Origin: Eledone cirrhosa
Taxonomy: Eukaryota; Mollusca; Cephalopoda; Octopoda; Eledonidae
DNA: 64,000 nucleotides
Reading direction: 5' to 3'
Assembly (NCBI GenBank): GCA_964016885.1
Contig: OZ024743.1
Coordinates: 193,997,634 to 194,061,633, forward strand
Shown: piece after piece, positions 1 through 11,639 of the stretch
Layout of the letters: each line of letters begins with the position of its first letter
Position numbering within the stretch: the first letter of the stretch is position 1
Position numbers and translations under genes: made by a program
Notes under the pieces: generated by a model
What the model saw: only the letters and a program-made list of their open reading frames with translations
The model's database searches: none
Told to the model about the DNA's origin: nothing

Positions 1-33
1 GAATGGAATAACAACATCACAACTTACAATTAA
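1..33 (+). pseudogene. PLE-A: last codons of a Penelope-like ORF
   Basis: The window opens inside the 3' end of a PLE reading frame. The first 30 bases read E-W-N-N-N-I-T-T-Y-N followed by TAA. This matches the C-terminus of the PLE-C protein (E-W-N-S-Y-I-T-T-Y-N) and of its inverted fragment ending at 62058. The rest of the ORF lies outside the window. The following bases match the PLE-C 3' region, so this is a second genomic copy of the same family. Confidence 0.85.
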
Positions 34-425
34 GGACAAAATGAAAACACACACATAGAACAAACAACCAACCAGTAACATGTAAATAAACAAATAAATA
101 AACAAATAAAAACACACACAGACACCCGGATGTAACACATGCGCAAACTAAGCACACAACACACCCAAAAACAAGATGGCGTAGGACAGAACAAAGGAGA
201 GACACAAAACAGAAAAGAATCCCCAGTCACTGAAGAGGTCACATAATGTGTGACGAAAGAACTTTGACAATATATGAACAACCGTCCGGTTATGGAACCA
301 ACCAACCAACCAACCTGAAATTTATAAATTCTTAAATTTATAAATTTAATTTATAATAAATTGGAGTGAAAGCAACTGGTGCGTGTGTTTCTTATTGGCA
401 ACATGACCCTCCCAAAGCATAACAA
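34..425 (+). mobile_element. PLE-A 3' terminal region (pseudo-LTR-like)
   Basis: About 390 bp closely match both terminal arms of PLE-C (59475-59873 on the minus strand, 62059-62458 on the plus strand). The stretch includes a hammerhead at 226-268 and ends next to a (TA)n tract at the same point as PLE-C (ATAACAATATATA). No further coding capacity is seen. Confidence 0.85.
226..268 (+). ncRNA. Hammerhead ribozyme candidate, PLE-A
   Basis: Stem I is GTCA (226-229) with TGAC (265-268). The core is CTGAAGA (230-236). Stem II is GTCACA/TGTGAC (238-243, 249-254) with a 5-nt loop and one extra G before it. GAAA is at 255-258. The mini stem III is AGAACT (258-263), and the UH site is TT with cleavage expected after 264. 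U7 of the classical core is A, a tolerated position. The same fold occurs in both arms of PLE-C. Confidence 0.65.
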
Positions 426-437
426 TATATATATATA

Positions 438-503
<66 letters not shown>

Positions 504-560
504 ATGTATATATATATAAATATATATATATAAAGATATATATATATAAGCATAGATATA
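425..560. repeat. (TA)n microsatellite tract
   Basis: An almost pure TA run with a few AAAG interruptions lies between the PLE-A end and the GGTACC element. Confidence 0.95.
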
Positions 561-680
561 TTTAATTTGCCGGGAATTCAACAAATTTATTTATTATAAC
601 AGATTCAAAGCACTGAACAGGTTTCCTGGAGTATAATATCAATAATATTAATAAATGGAAACTATATTTATAAAACAATA

Positions 681-750
681 TTTATTTTATTATATATATT
701 TCAAGGGTACCAAAAATATTTTGGTACGCTCTCATCAGATAAAATACAAA
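681..750 (-). ncRNA. Hammerhead ribozyme candidate, E1 left arm
   Basis: Read on the minus strand: core CTGATGA (complement of 732-738); a long stem II closed by GTACCAAAA/TTTTGGTAC with a C:C mismatch near its base; GAAA (699-702); palindromic stem III ATATATAT (692-699); A at 691 as H17. Stem I pairs ATAAAATA (690-683) with TATTTTAT next to the core, 8 pairs. The base of stem II is G:U rather than the usual G:C. Confidence 0.65.
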
Positions 751-1190
751 ATGTGTTTTATAAATAGTGACATACCCGATAAACCAGACCTTATACTATT
801 TGGATAGTGAAAGAAAAAGAGAAAAATTTCAAATCTATAGGATGGATATGCAAATGAAGTAGGGTGCAAGTAGATTAGGGTGCCACATTTTTGGATTAGT
901 ATTCTACCACTTCAACACATTTTTAATTTTTAAATCTACTTGCACCCTAATAATAATGTTAGCCTATTTTTCATTCTGCTTCTTCATCTTCTTCTTTTAT
1001 AAAGTATTCTAATAATTATTTAAATTTACCTAGCGTCTACATATAACTATTTTTTCAGTCTACGCTTCTACTTCATTTGCATATCCATCCTAAAGATTTA
1101 AATATTTCTCTTTTTCTTTCACTATCCAAATAGAACCTGAACCAATAAGGTATGGTTTATCGGGTGTGTGACTATTTATAAAACACATTT

Positions 1191-1258
1191 TGTATTTTAT
1201 CTGATGAGTGCGTACCAAAGTTTTTTTGGTACCCTTGAAATATATATAATAAAATAAA
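1191..1258 (+). ncRNA. Hammerhead ribozyme candidate, E1 right arm
   Basis: Mirror copy of the left-arm fold: TATTTTAT (1193-1200), CTGATGA (1201-1207), GGTACC-containing stem II, GAAA (1237-1240), ATATATAT (1240-1247), A1248, then ATAAAATA (1249-1256). Cleavage is expected after 1248. Confidence 0.65.
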
Positions 1259-1299
1259 TATGGTTTTATAAATATAGTTTCCATTTATTAATATCATTG

Positions 1300-1470
<171 letters not shown>

Positions 1471-4400
1471 TATAAATAAAGTTATGGATATATATATGTT
1501 GCAACTGTTCACTTTTAAGCTCTATGAAGAATTAATAAATTAAAAAATCAGAGCATTATATCATAAATCATGTCTTTAGAATCATCAGATAATAAAATAT
1601 ATACTATTTTTTCTTCTAATTAGCATAATTAACCATATAAAAAATCAATCAGAACAAGCTATGAGAATAAATGCTCTTATGGGGAAATCTCCGACAAATA
1701 ACCGAATGTTGCCTCTTCGCGGCGGCCCCAGTCTAGTATTTATCCAACATTTAGACAGCATGTAGAAACTGACTAAATATACCATCAACCATACACAATT
1801 AGTTGTAAAATTAAACTTAGAAGAAATGCGCACATACCGTAATTATATCTCTACCATGGTTTCTTCCTTATTTTGGACATCCAAATAATAGGAATGTCCT
1901 GAGCTAGGATTCATCAGGAGACAAACTCAAAATCAGACATCTAGTTTTTCAATCCGATCCCGCCAAAATTAGATTAAAAAATGGCTAAAAATCGCTATGT
2001 GGCTGTGTTCAAGCCAGAGAGAAAAATGTTGTTGGTTGCTTACGGCGGGTAAGGCTTGCTGCTAGAAAGCGCAGCCAAATATCGCCAAATTGAATCTCAA
2101 CCTATTGGGAGATTATTAAATATAAGGGTTAACATATATATAAAGTTATGGATATATATATGTTGCAACTGTTCACTTTTAAGCTCTATGAAGAATTAAT
2201 AAATTAAAAAATCAGAGCATTATATCACAAATCATGTCTTTAGAATCATCAGATAATAAAATATATACTATTTCTTCTTCTAATTAGCATAATTAACCAT
2301 ATAAAAAATCAATCAGAACAAGCTATAAGAATAAATGCTCTTATGGGGAAATCTCCGACAAATAACCGAACGTAGCCTCTTCGCGGTGCCCCCAGTCTAG
2401 TATTTATCCAACATTTCGACAGCATGTAGAAACTGACTAAATATACCATCAACCATACACAATTAGTTGTAAAATTAAACTTAGAAGAAATGCGCACATA
2501 CCGTAATTATATCTCTACCATGGTTTCTTCCTTATTTTGGACATCCAAATAATAGGAATGTTCTGAGCTAGGATTCATCAGGAGACAAACTCAAAATCAG
2601 ACATCTAGTTTTTCAATCCGATCCCGCCAAAATTAGATTAAAAAATGGCTAAAAATCGCTATGTGGCTGTGTTCAAGCCAGAGAGAAAGAATGTGATTGG
2701 TTGCTTACGGCGGGTAGGCTTGCTGCTAGAAAGCGCAGCCAAATATCGCCAAATTTAATCTCAACCTATTGGGAGATTATTAAATATAATAGTTAACATA
2801 TACATAAAGTTATGGATATATATATGTTGCAACTGTTCACTTTTAAGCTCTATGAAGAATTAATAAATTAAAAAATCAGAGCATTATATCATAAATCATG
2901 TCTTTAGAATCATCAGATAATAAAATATATACTATTTCTTCTTCTAATTAGCATAATTAACCATATAAAAAATCAATCAGAACAAGCTATACGAATAAAT
3001 GCTCTTATGGGGAAATCTCCGACAAATAACCGAACGTAGCCTCTTCGCGGTGCCCCCAGTCTAGTATTTATCCAACATTTCGACAGCATGTAGAAACTGA
3101 CTAAATATACCATCAACCATACACAATTAGTTGTAAAATTAAACTTAGAAGAAATGCGCACATACCGTAATTATATCTCTACCATGGTTTCTTCCTTATT
3201 TTGGACATCCAAATAATAGGAATGTCCTGAGCTAGGATTCATCAGGAGACAAACTCAAAATCAGACATCTAGTTTTTCAATCCGATCCCGCCAAAATTAG
3301 ATTAAAAAATGGCTAAAAATCGCTATGTGGCTGTGTTCAAGCCAGAGAGAAAAATGTTGTTGGTTGCTTACGGCGGGTAAGGCTTGCTGCTAGAAAGCGC
3401 AGCCAAATATCGCCAAATTGAATCTCAACCTATTGGGAGATTATTAAATACAAAGGTTAACATATACATAAAGTTATGGATATATATATGTTGCAACTGT
3501 TCACTTTTAAGCTCTATGAAGAATTAATAAATTAAAAAATCAGAGCATTATATCATAAATTATGTATTTAGAATCATCAGATAATAAAATATATACTATT
3601 TCTTCTTCTAATTAGCATAATTAACCATATAAAAAATCAATCAGAACAAGCTATGAGAATAAATGCTCTTATGGGGAAATCTCCGACAAATAATCGAACG
3701 TAGCCTCTTCGCGGCGGCCCCAGTCTAGTATTTATCCAACATTTCGACAGCATGTAGAAACTGAGTAAATATACCATCAACCATACACAATTAGTTGTAA
3801 AATTAAACTTAGCGAAAATGCGCATATATCGTAAATATATCTCTACCATGGTTTCTTCCTTATTTTGGACATCCAAATAATAGGAATGTCCTGAGCTAGG
3901 ATTCATCAGGAGACAAACTCAAAATCAGACATCTAGTTTTTCAATCCGATCCCGCCAAAATTAGATTAAAAAATGGCTAAAAATCGCTATGTGGCTGTGT
4001 TCAAGCCAGAGAGAAAGAATGTGATTGGTTGCTTACGGCGGGTAGGCTTGCTGCTAGAAAGCGCAGCCAAATATCGCCAAATTTAATCTCAACCTATTGG
4101 GAGATTATTAAATATAATGGTTAACATATACATAAAGTTATGGATATATATATGTTGCAACTGTTCACTTTTCAGCTCTATGAAGAATTAATAAATTAAA
4201 AAATCAGAGCATTATATCATAAATCATGTCTTTAGAATCATCAGATAATAAAATATATACTATTTCTTCTTCTAATTAGCATAATTAACCATATAAAAAA
4301 TCAATCAGAACAAGCTATGAGAATAAATGCTCTTATGGGGAAATCTCCGACAAATAATCGAACGTAGTCTCTTCGCGGCGGCCCCAGTCTAGTATTTATC

Positions 4401-7400
4401 CAACATTTCGACAGCATGTAGAAACTGACTAAATATACCATCAACCATACACAATTAGTTGTAAAATTAAACTTAGCAAAAATGCGCATATATCGTAAAT
4501 ATATTTCTACCATGGTTTCTTCCTTATTTTGGACATCCAAATAATAGGAATCTCCTGAGCTAGGATTCATCAGGAGACAAACTCAAAATCAGACATCTAC
4601 CTTTTCAACCCGATCCCGCCAAAATTAGATTAAAAAATGGCTAAAAATCGCTATGTGGCTGTGTTCAAGCCAGAGAGAAAGAATGTGGTTGGTTGCTTAC
4701 GGCGGGTAGGCTTGATGCTAGAAAGCGCAGCCAAATATCGCCAAATTTAACCTCAACCTATTGGGAGATTATTAAATATAAAGGTTAACATATACATAAA
4801 GGTGTGGATATATATATGTTGCAACTGTTCACTTTTAAGCTCTATGAAGAATTAATAAATTAAAAAATCAGAGCATTATATCATACATCATGTCTTTAGA
4901 ATCATCAGATAATAAAATATATACTATTTCTTCTTCTAATAAGCATAATTAACCATATAAAAAATCAATCAGAACAAGCTATAAGAATAAATGCTCTTAT
5001 GGGGAAATCTCCGACAAATAACCGAACGTAGCCTCTTCGCGGCGCCCCCAGTCTAGTATTTATCCAACATTTCGACAGCATGTAGAAACTGACTAAATAT
5101 ACCATCAACCATACACAATTAGTTGTAAAATTAAACTTAGAAGAAATGCGCACATACCGTAATTATATCTCTACCATGGTTTCTTCCTTATTTTGGACAT
5201 CCAAATAATAGGAATGTCCTGAGCTAGGATTCATCATGAGACAAACTCAAAATCAGACATCTAGTTTTTCAATCTGATCCCGCCAAAATTAGATTTAAAA
5301 ATGGCTAAAAATCGCTATGTGGCTGTGTTCAATCCAGAGAGAAAGAATGTGGTTGGTTGCTCACGGCGGGTAGGCTTGCTGCTAGAAAGCGCAGCCAAAT
5401 ATCGCCAAATTTAACCTCAACCTATTGGGAGATTATTAAATATAAAGGTTAACATATACATAAAGGTGTGGATATATATATGTTGCAACTGTTCACTTTT
5501 AAGCTCTATGAAGAATTAATAAATTAAAAAATCAGAGCATTATATCATAAATCATGTCTTTAGAATCATCAGATAATTAAATATATACTATTTCTTCTTC
5601 TAATTAGCATAATTAACCATATAAAAAATCAATCAGAACAAGCTATAAGAATAAATGCTCTTATAGGGAAATCTCCGACAAATAACCGAACGTAGCCTCT
5701 TCGCGGTGCCCCCAGTCTAGTATTTATCCAACATTTCGACAGCATGTAGAAACTGACTAAATATACCATCAACCATACACAATTAGTTGTAAAATTAAAC
5801 TTAGAAGAAATGCGCACATACCGTAATTATATCTCTACCATGGTTTCTTCCTTATTTTGGACATCCAAATAATAGGCATCGCCTGAGCTAGGATTCATCA
5901 GGAGACAAACTCAAAATCAGACATCTAGTTTTTCAATCCGATCCCGCCAAAATTAGATTTAAAAATGGCTAAAAATCGCTATGTGGCTGTGTTTAATCCA
6001 GAGAGAAAGAATGTGGTTGGTTTCTCACGGCGGGTAGGCTTGCTGCTAGAAAGCGCAGCCAAATATCGCCAAATTTAACCTCAACCTATTGGGAGATTAT
6101 TAAATATAAAGGTTAACATATACATAAAGGTGTGGATGTATATATGTTGCAACTGTTCACTTTTAAGCTCTATGAAGAATTAATAAATTAAAAAATCAGA
6201 GCATTATATCATAAATCATGTCTTTAGAATCATCAGATAATAAAATATATACTATTTCTTCTTCTAATTAGCATAATTAACCATATAAAAAATCAATCAG
6301 AACAAGCTATGAGAATAAATGCTCTTATGGGGAAATCTCCGACAAATAATCGAACGTAGTCTCTTCGCGGCGGCCCCAGTCTAGTATTTATCCAACATTT
6401 CGACAGCATGTAGAAACTGACTAAATATACCATCAACCATACACAATTAGTTGTAAAATTAAACTTAGAAGAAATGCGCACATACCGTAATTATATCTCT
6501 ACCATGGTTTCTTCCTTATTTTGGACATCCAAATAATAGGAATGTCCTGAGCTAGGATTCATCAGGAGACAAACTCAAAATCAGACATCTAGTTTTTCAA
6601 TCCGATCCCGCCAAAATTAGATTTAAAAATGGCTAAAAATCGCTATGTGGCTGTGTTCAATCCAGAGAGAAAGAATGTGGTTGGTTGCTCACGGCGGGTA
6701 GGCTTGCTGCTAGAAAGCGCAGCCAAATATCGCCAAATTTAACCTCAACCTATTGGGAGATTATTAAATATAAAGGTTAACATATACATAAAGGTGTGGA
6801 TATATATATGTTGCAACTGTTCACTTTTAAGCTCTATGAAGAATTAATAAATTAAAAAATCAGAGCATTATATCATAAATCATGTCTTTAGAATCATCAG
6901 ATAATAAAATATATACTATTTCTTCTTCTAATTAGCATAATTAACCATATAAAAAATCAATCAGAACAAGCTATAAGAATAAATGCTCTTATTGGGAAAT
7001 CTCCGACAAATAACCGAACGTAGCCTCTTCGCGGTGCCCCCAGTCTAGTATTTATCCAACATTTCGACAGCATGTAGAAACTGACTAAATATACCATCAA
7101 CCATACACAATTAGTTGTAAAATTAAACTTAGAAGAAATGCGCACATACCGTAATTATATCTCTACCATGGTTTCTTCCTTATTTTGGACATCCAAATAA
7201 TAGGAATGTCCTGAGCTAGGATTCATCAGGAGACAAACTCAAAATCAGACATCTAGTTTTTCAATCCTATCCCGCCAAAATTAGATTGAAAAATGGCTAA
7301 AAATCGCTATGTGGCTGTGTTCAAGCCAGAGAGAAAGAATGTGATTGGTTGCTTACGGCGGGTAGGATTGCTGCTAGAAAGCGCAGCCAAATATCGCCAA

Positions 7401-7609
7401 ATTTAATCTCAACCTATTGGGAGATTATTAAATATAAAGGTTAACATATACATAAAGTTATGGATATATATATGTTGCAACTGTTCACTTTTAAGCTCTA
7501 TGAAGAATTAATAAATTAAAAAAATCAGAGCATTATATCATAAATTATGTATTTAGAATCATCAGATAATAAAATATATACTATTTCTTCTTCTAATTAG
7601 CCTAATTAA

Positions 7610-7612
<3 letters not shown>
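1471..7612 (-). repeat. 664-bp tandem array carrying a hammerhead in every unit (about 9.25 units)
   Basis: Exact 664-bp periodicity: the same landmarks recur at 1645, 2309, 2973, 3637, 4301, 4965, 5629, 6293 and 6957. Units differ by a few substitutions shared between subsets, for example TTGTTGGTTGC in units 1 and 3 against GATTGG in 2, 4 and 9, so the array has diverged or been shuffled somewhat. Each unit has a 62-codon open frame on the minus strand; I do not believe it is a gene. On the minus strand each unit holds a hammerhead fold (first one at 1842-1925). The array abuts TA-rich sequence at both ends. Single-unit relatives lie at 33630-34390 and 31226-31940. This fits a hammerhead satellite or retrozyme. 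Confidence 0.9.
1842..1925 (-). ncRNA. Hammerhead ribozyme candidate in the 664-bp unit (first of nine)
   Basis: Minus strand: stem I TGTCTC (1923-1918) pairs with GAGATA (1851-1846), 6 pairs including one G:U. Core CTGATGA is the complement of 1911-1917. Stem II is TCCT/AGGA with an inner GGACAT/ATGTCC. GAAA is the complement of 1860-1863. Stem III is the palindrome ACCATGGT (1853-1860) and H17 is A at 1852. Copies recur every 664 bp to 7154-7237. The unit at 5231-5237 has lost core C3 (reads ATGATGA) and should be inactive. Weak point: an A:A contact at the base of stem II. Confidence 0.7.

Positions 7613-7672
<60 letters not shown>
7612..7672. repeat. (TA)n(GA)n tract
   Basis: A TA run followed by GAGAGA sits at the broken right end of the 664-bp array. 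Confidence 0.95.
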
Positions 7673-7906
7673 TGAAAATTGCAAACTTGACTGTCACCAC
7701 ACATTATGAACCTGAAGATTGCGAAAGCAAGAAAGTACTTGTTCAATTAACACTTAACATTTAATATTCTACCATACTATTCCATTCTAATAAATTTTAA
7801 AGGATTGTAAATAAAACTAGTAAATCAGACAAAGCTGGAATTCCTTTTATTAATATAATCTTCTATACACAATCATACACATCCGTGTATATTTTTCTAT
7901 CTCTCT
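7673..7906 (+). mobile_element. Solo PLE-B-family 3' terminus with hammerhead
   Basis: A plus-strand copy of the PLE-B terminal region, lacking any coding part. It matches the minus-strand PLE-B end at 8285-8470 and the arm at 9824-10010. A hammerhead fold lies at 7707-7745: TGAAC, CTGAAGA, a 3-bp stem II closed by a GAAA tetraloop, GAAA, the palindrome AGTACT, U, GTTCA. It is bordered by TA-rich sequence on both sides. Confidence 0.75.
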
Positions 7907-7920
7907 CTCTATATATATAA

Positions 7921-8018
<98 letters not shown>

Positions 8019-8173
8019 ATATATATATTTATTCTTTGCCTAAACTTTAATCTGATATTTTAATAAATAGTTGCTCTACGGTTCTTATATATCTGATATA
8101 TATTTATCCTTATCGAGCCCTCTTTGGATTTTAGTCTTCAAATTTATTATTATTACTAAAGATATATATATAT

Positions 8174-8226
<53 letters not shown>

Positions 8227-8251
8227 TATATAAATATATATATATATAAAG

Positions 8252-8285
<34 letters not shown>
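7907..8285. repeat. (TA)n tracts around a 3' fragment of another element
   Basis: Long TA runs (7907-8030 and 8160-8285) enclose about 130 bp at 8028-8160. That block contains TTAAACTTTAATCTG and CTTATCGAGCC, shared with the elements at 12905-13050, 35260-35600 and 54205-54295. No gene. Confidence 0.85.
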
Positions 8286-8396
8286 GAGGAATTCCAACTT
8301 TGTCTGATTTACTCGTTTTATTTACAATCCTTTAATATATAAATAATGGTATTATAATGAAATAGTAAGATAGAATATTAAATTCTAAGTGTTAAT

Positions 8397-8435
8397 TGAA
8401 CAAGTACTTTCATGCTTTCGCAATCTTCAGGTTCA
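8397..8435 (-). ncRNA. Hammerhead ribozyme candidate, PLE-B 3' end
   Basis: Minus strand: stem I TGAAC (8435-8431) with GTTCA (8401-8397); core CTGAAGA (8430-8424); stem II TGC/GCA closed by a GAAA tetraloop; GAAA (8411-8408); palindromic stem III AGTACT (8408-8403); U at 8402 as H17. A U:U contact sits at the base of stem II. Confidence 0.6.
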
Positions 8436-8784
8436 TGATATGTGGTGACAGACGAGTTTGCAATTTTCAACTGTAATGAGATGGGTATACAGAGAAAAGT
8501 GGCTCCAGAATGCAAAGCTCTGTAAACTGTATTTCGACCAATCAGTGTGTAGTTTCACTGAATTACTACAGCTGATTGGTTTAAGCGTCACGGCTGGTTG
8601 AGCATGCTAACGACCAATAGTCATACCCAACGTATCAATTGTTTTGCTTTTTGAAATGATGAAAATAGCATTTTCTATTAATCATCACCATCAACATCAC
8701 TTTTATTATTATTATTATTGTTTTTGTTGTTGTTGTTAGTGGTCGTGGTCATAGTGGTAGTAGAAGTAATACCCCTAGGCGTTA

Positions 8785-9858
8785 TTATTGTTCATTTAGC
8801 TTGGGTTTGAACTTATCAATAAAATTCTTTTCTTTGATTTTTCTCTTGATTTCACTTGGGCTGTGTAATTTGTAGAATGGGAATATTATAAATATTCCCT
8901 GACCACATGTTGCCAGGTGGCCGCTTAGGGGTATCTGACGGACATTTGGGTCTCTGATTTGTTGACGGTGTACCCGTGCACATTCCGATAGTGCATTTCC
9001 AGTTTGGCCGACATATAGTTCTTCACAATTCGGGCATTTAATGCAGTAAATTAGATTTCTGCTTTTGCAGTTCATATTTGCATTTGGGAATATTTTTCCA
9101 GTTTTTGTTTTCATATATTGACCGGCGTGTATGGATTGACATGTGCCGCATCGATTATCATTGCATTTAGATACAGTGAATGATTGGTCCTTGTTGTTAA
9201 GGTCAAACTTTGCTTTTGTTAGCAATTGCTTCAAATTTTTTGGCTGTCTTTTACTAAGAGTCAAAGATCGATCTGTGATTAAGCCTTTTAATTCATTACT
9301 TTGAGCAATGATCGGTAGGTTTGCTTTGGCAGTGTTGAATATATTCTGGTGACATGGTTTGTGTGTCATTATAAATGGTATGACCAGTTCTTGGTTTCTT
9401 CTTCCTTGGGTTGTTCTAAGTTGTTGTATAGGTATTTTTATAGCCCGCTGTATGCCATTTTCTATAAGTAGAGATGGGTATTTTTGTTTGAGCAAAAATT
9501 CTCTTAGTTCTGTTAGGCGTTTGTACCTGGTATTCGTATCTTCTACAATGGTACAAATTCTTCTGGCTAGGCAGTATGGGATGTTGCGTTTTGTATGAGG
9601 TGGATGGCACGACTTAAAATTCAGATATTGATGGGTGTCTGTGTGTTTATAATATATATCCGTGGTAATGGTGGTGTCGTTTTTGATTATCATTATATCT
9701 AGGAATGGTAATTTGGTCCTACTCATCTCTTTTGTGAATTGGAGAGATGGGTGTAGGTTATTCAGGAGGATATTGAACTCATCCAGAGTATCTAGAGATT
9801 CTGTCCAGATGATGAAACAGAAGATGAAGATTGCGAAAGCATGAAAGTACTTGTTCAA
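8785..9858 (-). pseudogene. PLE-B polyprotein C-terminal part: RT thumb region plus GIY-YIG endonuclease
   Basis: An open frame of 357 codons. Residues about 20-55 (S-L-D-T-L-D-E-F-N-I-L-L-N then L-P-F-L-D) correspond to the PLE segment just after RT motif C, so the catalytic palm is missing and the copy is 5'-truncated. A Cys cluster (C232, C237, C240, C264) precedes a GIY-YIG nuclease domain (I270-Y271 and Y282-V-G-Q-T-G). In the family the helix after GxTG carries a conserved Arg; here the region reads L-S-E-C-A-R-V-H-R, so that Arg seems replaced by C293 and the nuclease is probably dead. The first about 12 residues come from the fused inverted terminus and are not native. There are no internal stops, which suggests a fairly young insertion. 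Confidence 0.85.
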
Positions 9859-10010
9859 TTAACACTTAGAATTTAATATTCTATCATACTATTTCATTAT
9901 AATACCATTATATATATTTTAAAGGATTGTAAATAAAACGAGTAAATCAGACAAAGTTGGAATTCCTCTTATTAATATAATCTTCTATACACAATCATAC
10001 ACACCCGTGT

Positions 10011-10033
10011 ATATTTACCTATCTATATCTATA

Positions 10034-10094
<61 letters not shown>

Positions 10095-10212
10095 ATATAT
10101 ATATATATAACGATATATATAAAGATATATATATATATATATAAAGATATATATATATATAAAGATATAAATATAAAGATATATATATATAGAAAGATAT
10201 ATATATATATAT

Positions 10213-10246
<34 letters not shown>

Positions 10247-10340
10247 TTATATATATATATATATATATCTTTATATATATATATTTATATGTGTGTGTGT
10301 ATATATATATGAAGATATACTTATATATAAATATATGTAA
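10011..10340. repeat. (TA)n/(AAAGATATA)n tract
   Basis: TA runs broken by regularly spaced AAAGATATA and TATATCTTT words, partly arranged as inverted repeats. Confidence 0.9.
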
Positions 10341-10559
10341 GAATATTTTCGAAACAGCGAGTGGGTTTGAAATTATTTGAAATGTAATCTATCGCCGTAT
10401 TTTGACTAAAGAAATTAAAGAAATTATTTAGCCTGATAGTCGGGTTAAGAACCCTCGGAGAAATGGAAAAAGATGAGTATTGACGTATATAAAGATATAT
10501 AAAGAAAAAAAGATGAAATCGAAAATGCAACTGGAGTCTTATTTTTTAAAAAATATATA

Positions 10560-11008
10560 TATTTATTTGGTTCCTCTACCGGTTTCGCAGTTTTTCTGCT
10601 TTTCAAAAGTAGAGTTGAGATGGAGGGTCTGTGGTTTTTCTCAAATCTGGTTGGTCTTTGAATGTTACTTGTTTTATATGGAAAAAAGTGGCTCGAAACG
10701 CCAGCTTTTTAGAGAAGTAATTTGATTGGTTGGTCAATAAGTATAATAAATCTCGCGCCAGTTCGCGTTACAAAGTTCTTCAAACAGGGGGGGGGGGGGC
10801 TCAGTTTGCTTTTTCATATATGAGTGTTTGAATTTCTTTTTACTTAAAAAAAGGGGCTCACGAAGGCTTTTGTTTTAAATAAATGTAATTTGATTGGTTA
10901 TAAATGAAATTATCGCTGTCACGTGAACAAGTTCATTAAATTTCACGCCCGTATTTGGGAATTTATTTTGTAGCCTTTTAGAGAATTTTATGACAAACAA
11001 AAGATAAT
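10560..11008 (+). repeat. Dispersed repeat, copy 1, split by a SINE
   Basis: The part at about 10797-11008, resumed at 11212-11260, is repeated at 11262-11572 (shared words CATATATGAGTG, TTTGAATTTC, CACGAAGGC, GTTCATTAAATTTC, CGTATTTGGG). Class unknown. Near 10575-10615 the minus strand has a 4-bp stem followed by GAAACCGGT, reminiscent of a decayed hammerhead. No ORF. Confidence 0.7.
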
Positions 11009-11211
11009 TTTTCTACTTTAGGCACAAGGCCAGCAATTACCCAGCTCATTACTGGTACTTTATTTTATCGACCCCGTAAGGATGAAAGGCAAAGTTAACC
11101 TCGGCGGGATTTGAACTCAGAGTGTAAAGGGACGTAACTATGCTAGAAAGCATGGCGTCCAACCCTCTACCGATACTGCCAATTCACCGCCCTTGACAAA
11201 CAAAAGATAAT
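10991..11211 (-). mobile_element. SINE insertion with an 18-bp target-site duplication
   Basis: The SINE (11009-11193) is in minus orientation: the tRNA-like head is at the high end (complement of CTACCGATACTGCC) and the tail at the low end (GGCACAAGGCCAGCAATT). An 18-bp direct repeat, TGACAAACAAAAGATAAT, flanks it at 10991-11008 and 11194-11211. The uninterrupted site is seen in the neighbouring repeat copy at about 11504-11522. Internal pol III boxes are recognisable (box B as TGAGTTCAAATCC on the minus strand). Confidence 0.95.
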
Positions 11212-11261
11212 GGTCAAAAGAAATGGGATGGTAGAATTGAACTGGTTCAGTGAATATAGCA

Positions 11262-11572
11262 GGTTGTTTTTTCATATATGAGTGAAGTTTGGTTGGTTGA
11301 TGTAGTCACGTGAATAAGTATATCAGCTTTCGCGTAAGTTTGTTTGAATTTCTTTTTACTTTAAAAAAAGTGGCTCACGAAGGCGTTTTTTTTAATAAAT
11401 ATAATTTGATCGGTTATAAATGAATTTATGGCTGTCACGTAAACAAGTTCATTAAATTTCGCGCCCGTATTTGGGAATTTATTTTGTAGCCTTTTAGAGA
11501 ATTTTATGACAAGCAAAAGATAATGGTCAAAAGAAATGGGATGGGAGAATTGTTCTGGTTCAGTGAATATGG
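11262..11572 (+). repeat. Dispersed repeat, copy 2 (SINE-free)
   Basis: Direct repeat of copy 1, about 450 bp downstream, with roughly 90% identity by eye and no SINE. It serves as the empty-site reference for the SINE insertion. Confidence 0.8.
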
Positions 11573-11639
11573 TTGGTTCGCTGGGGTGTCAGAATTCAGA
11601 TTTTCTATTGAAATAAATAAAGTAAAGATATGTATGTTT

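Larger units (their letters stand above)
8285..10010 (-). mobile_element. PLE-B: 5'-truncated Penelope-like element with inverted termini
   Basis: A minus-strand PLE whose coding part (8785-9858) is followed by a 3' region (8470-8784) and a terminal hammerhead (8397-8435). An inverted copy of the terminus (plus strand, 9824-10010) is fused to its 5' end, giving inverted terminal arms of about 150-180 bp. The inverted arm begins inside the ribozyme core, so that hammerhead copy is incomplete. The element is bordered by long (TA)n runs on both sides. PLE-C has the same arrangement. Confidence 0.85.

Noticed and set aside
1645..7145. A 62-codon minus-strand open frame repeated in all nine 664-bp units
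   Set aside because: The units are so similar that one chance ORF is copied nine times. It overlaps the ribozyme 3' side, has no recognisable domain, and the diverged relative at 33630-34390 does not keep it.
10575..10615. Hammerhead in GCAG-AAAAA-CTGC-GAAACCGGT (minus strand)
   Set aside because: Stem II, GAAA and the palindrome ACCGGT are good, but the upstream core reads TTGAAAA and stem I does not pair next to it; kept only as a decayed motif.
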